Positions 60,747 to 64,000 of a stretch of 64,000 bases of DNA are shown here, in pieces. The DNA is taken from contig CAKRZR010000009.1 of assembly GCA_934433485.1 (NCBI GenBank), positions 1 to 64,000 of the forward strand. The letters run 5' to 3'. The first letter of the stretch is position 1. Each line of letters starts with the position of its first letter. A program made the position numbers and the translations under genes. Source of the stretch: an uncultured Eubacteriales bacterium (GTDB lineage Bacteria > Bacillota > Clostridia > Oscillospirales > CAG-272). The notes beneath the pieces are model-generated. The model did not search any database. It worked only from the letters and a program-made list of their open reading frames with translations, and was not told the DNA's origin.

Positions 60747-63242
60747 TTAAAAATCGATTGCGTCCATGGAATCGCGCTTTTTCTTCCACCATACCCGGAT
60801 GGTACGAATCACATGACGCAGGGACTGCTGGATCCGCAGAACGGAGAGCATGATGAAAATGGTGAGCAGCAGCAGTACGGCGAGTACCAGACCACTTTGA
60901 GTGGAAAGCGGCACAAAATCAAAGACCGTATGCAGCACCGTAAAGCAGAATACGATGGCGACCGTCATGGCGCCGCAGAGCAGACCGCGTTTCCAGTCGA
61001 TGGGATGGCTGACCTGAATGAGCACAAGAATGCCGACAAAGGAAAGCACCACCGCCGTCATGGTGTAAAGCTGCTCCATCGGGAAGTCGAAAACAGCGAC
61101 AAACGCCTGCAATAGCAGAACGATACAGAGATTTGTGACGCCGCCGGGCAGAGCTGCACGGAGCACATTGCGCATGAATTTGCCGCGTACCCGGTTTTTG
61201 TTCGGCTCCAGCGCCAGCACAAACGAGGGAAATCCGATCGTCAGGGCGCTGATCATGGACAGATGGAGCGGCACAAGCGGGTACGGCAGATTGACAAACA
61301 GGAGTACAAAGGTCAACAGGAATGAGAAAATGTTTTTTACAAGGAACAGGGAAGCCGCACGTTCGATGTTGTTGATGACACGCCGCCCCTCTGCCACAAC
61401 CGCGGGCATGGTGCGGAAATTGTTCTCTAGCAGGACAAGTTGGGCTGCCTGACAAGCCGCGTCACTGCCGGATGCCATCGCGATACCGCAGTCCGCATCC
61501 TTGAGCGCCAGCACATCGTTTACGCCGTCGCCGGTCATTGCCACCGTGTGTCCCTTTTTCTGGAGTGTGCGGATCAGCTTTCGTTTTTGTTCCGGCGTGA
61601 CTCTTCCGAAGACGGTGTATTTTTCGACAGCCTTATCATAGTCTTCGTCTGTGGACAGCGTACCGGCGTCTATCCAGCTTGCCGCGCGTTCAATGCCTGC
61701 CTGTCCCGCAACCTCGGAAACGGTGCGCGGATTGTCCCCTGAGATCACCTTGACGGTCACTCCCTGTGCCGCGAAATAGCGGAAGGTCTCCTTCGCTTCG
61801 GGACGGATCCGGTTGGACAGCGGCACGATCGCCATCGGCGTGACAAGAGATGGATCCAGTCCTTCTGTCTGTGCAGGCGTGCCGTCATATTCCGCGAGCA
61901 GCACCACACGATAGCCGCGCGCCGCCCAGTCGTTGACCATCTCTGCTACTTCGCCGATCCGGTTTTGCAGGATAAATTCCGGTGCACCGATGACGTAGCT
62001 GCCTTCTCCGACAAAAACCGCGCCGCTCCATTTGGTGGCGGAGGTAAACGGGATGCGACGCTTGCAGTTCCATTTGGACGGATTTTTGTAATACTTTGCG
62101 ACCATCGCGCGCGCCGTGTCGTTTTCTACATCCGCGCCGTCGTAAAAGGCGTTGAGCACCATGCGCACCCGTTCGTCTGTTTGCCCCCGGCAGAGCACCG
62201 GATCGAGCGCTTCCATCGTTTCTTCCGTGATCGTACCGGTTTTGTCCGCGCACAAGACGTCCACGCGCGCCAGCGTTTCGATGCAGCTCATGTCCTGCAC
62301 AAGCACCTTCCGGCGTGCCAGCCGCATGACGCTGAGCGCAAGTGCGACACTGGTCAGAAGATACAGTCCCTCCGGGATCATGCCGATCAGCGCTGCGACC
62401 GTCGATTCCACCGCTGCCTTCAGATCGACTTCCAGAATATAGTATTGTTTGCAGAACAGTACGATGCCCATAGGCACGAGCGCGATTCCGATCACGCGGA
62501 TGAGCTTTGTCAGCGCGCGCATCATCTCGGAGTCGCCGGGGCCCGCGTCCTTTTTCGCTTCAAGTGTGAGCTTGGAAACATAGGATTCCGCGCCGACCTT
62601 TGTCAGACGGCATTTGCATCTGCCTGCGATTACAAAGCTGCCGGAGAGGAGCGGATCGCCGGGGTTTTTAACGATCGCGTCCGCTTCTCCGGTGATGAGA
62701 GATTCATTGACCTGCACCTGTCCCGTACAGATGACGCCGTCCGCGCAGATCTGATCCCCATGCGCAAATTCTACAATGTCGTCCCGGACAAGGAGCTCCG
62801 AAGGAATCTGCGTGATTTTTCCACCGCGCACCACGCCAAGCTTTTTGGAGGCGACCAGCGTCATTTTGTCAATGGTGCGCTTGGAGCGGATCTCCTGGAA
62901 AATACCGATGGCGGTGTTCGTGATCGCGATGCCAAGGAACAGCATATCCTCAAAGGAACCGACTAAGGCAAGACAGATCGCCAAAATAAGAAAGATGAGG
63001 TTGAAAAAGGTCAGACAGTTGTCGCGCACAATTTGCTTTTCGCTTTTGACCGGCGAGGCGACCGGTGTGTTGACCAGACCCTTTTCCATCCTTTCCCGTA
63101 CCGCTTCTCGGGACAGTCCCTCCTCTGGCGGCGCTTCAATGATCGGCAAAGAGGGCTGCAACGGCTGTGCTTCTGTTTTATTGTGCTTGGACAAGTGTTT
63201 TTTTCTGTTTTTTTGCGTTTGCATATGCGATTGCTGCTTCAT
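60747..63242 (-). CDS. CtpE-like P-type cation ATPase
   Basis: An 831-residue P-type ATPase. A Lys/Gln-rich tail (1-55) precedes the actuator domain with LITGEAD (near residue 200), membrane helix M4 with GMIPEGLYLLTSVALALSV (near 300), the phosphorylation site CADKTGTITEE (near 345), the hinge MTGDGVNDVLALKDAD (near 605) and ten membrane helices in total. The IPEGL/LARVDVLCADKTGT pattern matches the CtpE-type Ca2+ ATPases of Gram-positives; ion choice is inferred. The start at MKQQSHMQ has TAGGTG upstream. A consensus promoter drives it and possibly the GH78-GH31 genes that follow. Confidence 0.88.
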   Translation of the reverse strand: MKQQSHMQTQKNRKKHLSKHNKTEAQPLQPSLPIIEAPPEEGLSREAVRERMEKGLVNTPVASPVKSEKQIVRDNCLTFFNLIFLILAICLALVGSFEDMLFLGIAITNTAIGIFQEIRSKRTIDKMTLVASKKLGVVRGGKITQIPSELLVRDDIVEFAHGDQICADGVICTGQVQVNESLITGEADAIVKNPGDPLLSGSFVIAGRCKCRLTKVGAESYVSKLTLEAKKDAGPGDSEMMRALTKLIRVIGIALVPMGIVLFCKQYYILEVDLKAAVESTVAALIGMIPEGLYLLTSVALALSVMRLARRKVLVQDMSCIETLARVDVLCADKTGTITEETMEALDPVLCRGQTDERVRMVLNAFYDGADVENDTARAMVAKYYKNPSKWNCKRRIPFTSATKWSGAVFVGEGSYVIGAPEFILQNRIGEVAEMVNDWAARGYRVVLLAEYDGTPAQTEGLDPSLVTPMAIVPLSNRIRPEAKETFRYFAAQGVTVKVISGDNPRTVSEVAGQAGIERAASWIDAGTLSTDEDYDKAVEKYTVFGRVTPEQKRKLIRTLQKKGHTVAMTGDGVNDVLALKDADCGIAMASGSDAACQAAQLVLLENNFRTMPAVVAEGRRVINNIERAASLFLVKNIFSFLLTFVLLFVNLPYPLVPLHLSMISALTIGFPSFVLALEPNKNRVRGKFMRNVLRAALPGGVTNLCIVLLLQAFVAVFDFPMEQLYTMTAVVLSFVGILVLIQVSHPIDWKRGLLCGAMTVAIVFCFTVLHTVFDFVPLSTQSGLVLAVLLLLTIFIMLSVLRIQQSLRHVIRTIRVWWKKKRDSMDAIDF

Positions 63243-63300
63243 TCGACACCTATAGCTCGGATAGCGTTCGTAAATTCTCGTATAGAGGAAAGATACTATT

Positions 63301-63329
63301 ATTGTACCTTTTTTTCTCCCGCGCGTCAA
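63301..63329 (-). promoter_or_regulatory. Promoter of the P-type ATPase gene
   Basis: Minus strand TTGACG (63324-63329), 17-base spacer, TACAAT (63301-63306). Confidence 0.8.
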
Positions 63330-63383
63330 TGGGAAAAGCGGGAATTTTAGGGCTTCTTTGCGAAAATTTAACGGGAACATAAG

Positions 63384-63428
63384 AAACGACCTTGCCCGGT
63401 ACCAGAAACGTACAGAGCAGGGTCGTTT
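63384..63428 (-). terminator. Terminator after the DHHW-like gene
   Basis: AAACGACC (63384-63391) pairs with GGTCGTTT (63421-63428), followed on the minus strand by CTTATGTT. Confidence 0.6.
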
Positions 63429-63436
63429 TTCCGTTG

Positions 63437-64000
63437 TCAGTTGTAGAGAATGTTGTCAAAATCCCATTCGGACAGGATGTAGATGACGTAATCGGGCTCG
63501 GCCTTGGCAATCTGCGCCAGATTGAAGGAATAGGTGAACGTCGGATTGAAAAAGCTTGTGTTCGCACGTTCGGCGAGAATGTCAAACATCTGCGCGCCGT
63601 AGGAATTGCGGAATACGTATACATCCGGAAAGGTCGGACGGTCGGTTTTGAAGGTTCCGCCGTTGACGATCACGTCGCCATAGGAGCTGTAGGCCATGGA
63701 GTTCTGCCGTTTGTAGCGCTTAATGCCGGACATCGCCTGCGGAACTTCAAAGTTCATGAACCGCTGGTACGTGTATTCGTAGCAGGTGCCGCCCTCGACT
63801 TCGTCCACACCGAAGTAGTACGCCATATCGCCGCCGGTGTAGTACTTCCATTCCCATTCAAACGCATTGAATTTGCGCGGCGCGGCGTCAGGATAACGGT
63901 CGGAGATATAGTCGAAGAGATCGACATACGCGAGATACGCGCCGTAGTCTGCCCAATGGCTGTCCTGCCTGTAATACAGAGGAAGCGCATCGTTTTTGTG
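63437..64000 (-). CDS. DHHW/AlgX-like SGNH-family protein, C-terminal fragment
   Basis: The last 187 codons of a gene that continues past the right edge. Near the top of the fragment is YYRQDSHWADYGAYLAY, the DxHW motif of the AlgX/AlgJ-like SGNH proteins that O-acetylate exported polysaccharides; later text includes TFPDVYVFRNSYGAQMFDI with a conserved Asn/Asp site, and the end LSEWDFDNILYN. In Gram-positives such DHHW proteins are usually membrane-anchored and paired with an MBOAT acyltransferase, which should lie to the right if present. The frame is open to base 64000. Confidence 0.8.
   Translation of the reverse strand, partial: HKNDALPLYYRQDSHWADYGAYLAYVDLFDYISDRYPDAAPRKFNAFEWEWKYYTGGDMAYYFGVDEVEGGTCYEYTYQRFMNFEVPQAMSGIKRYKRQNSMAYSSYGDVIVNGGTFKTDRPTFPDVYVFRNSYGAQMFDILAERANTSFFNPTFTYSFNLAQIAKAEPDYVIYILSEWDFDNILYN

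Noticed and set aside
1..64000. tRNA, rRNA, CRISPR arrays, prophage or complete insertion sequences
   Set aside because: Reading both strands I found no tRNA T-loop with matching acceptor arms, no rRNA signatures, no regularly spaced repeats, and no transposase, integrase or phage structural genes. A covariance-model search could still find a small RNA that I cannot see by eye.

Overview
The window looks like chromosomal DNA from an anaerobic, fermentative member of the Clostridia (Bacillota), most likely an uncultured gut Oscillospiraceae-type bacterium. The evidence is the strong AGGAGG ribosome binding sites, the sigma-A promoters, the electron-bifurcating NfnAB pair, iron alcohol dehydrogenase, LuxS, Rrf2 and XRE regulators, and an unusually high load of glycan-related TIM-barrel proteins and orphan solute-binding lipoproteins. 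Base composition is fairly GC-rich, except for a visibly AT-richer patch at about 33.9-37.3 kb. The lineage is an inference. I see no rRNA, tRNA, CRISPR array, phage block or complete insertion sequence.

Region by region. 0-5.3 kb is redox and fermentation on the minus strand: nfnA-nfnB, a lactate/malate dehydrogenase followed by the start of an HdrB-like protein, and an iron alcohol dehydrogenase. The two dehydrogenase promoters share a conserved upstream element. 5.4-8.4 kb is the proB-proA-proC proline operon. 8.6-23.9 kb mixes an uncharacterised TIM-barrel glycosidase-like gene, an M16C peptidase, an ADP-ribosylglycohydrolase with a sugar isomerase-like gene, RlmI-like methyltransferase with a MATE exporter, two related convergent TIM-barrel genes, an Eis-like acetyltransferase and an amidase under a BlaI/CopY-type operator. 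24-27 kb holds a solute-binding lipoprotein and a GH28-like beta-helix enzyme. 27-28 kb has a flavin reductase with two nonsense codons running in frame into cytidine deaminase, divergent from an XRE regulator.

29.2-32.5 kb is a run of three M42 peptidase paralogues whose middle member has lost three active-site residues. 32.6-33.9 kb is luxS-mtnN (activated methyl cycle and AI-2). 33.9-37.3 kb is an AraC regulator divergent from a solute-binding lipoprotein and a sugar isomerase. 37.4-40.2 kb holds a Gfo/Idh/MocA oxidoreductase and murD. 40.3-42.9 kb is an ECF sigma factor overlapping a membrane-anchored GLUG-repeat protein with a long Glu/Thr tail. 43.2-49.7 kb carries a beta-propeller-like lipoprotein with a sialidase-like BNR protein, a very large solute-binding lipoprotein, and a decayed AraC/solute-binding pair. 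49.8-52.3 kb is cysK-mnmA-rrf2 (sulfur supply and tRNA thiolation). 52.4-54.4 kb has two secreted CBM9-like proteins with the same C-terminal PKTFD/transmembrane/KKH ending. 54.5-60.7 kb has an AraC/PocR regulator, an XRE regulator, a small DUF6514-like gene and GH31-GH78 enzymes. 60.7-63.2 kb is a CtpE-like P-type ATPase, and the window ends in a DHHW/AlgX-like protein.

Taken together this is a core-metabolism chromosome interleaved with many small, separately regulated glycan-utilisation modules. The glycosidases mostly lack signal peptides, so they probably act on imported oligosaccharides. The solute-binding lipoproteins have no permease genes beside them, so they presumably serve shared or distant permeases. 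Ninety-two-base palindromic repeats lie at gene borders, and two probable pseudogene loci show ongoing decay of accessory genes.
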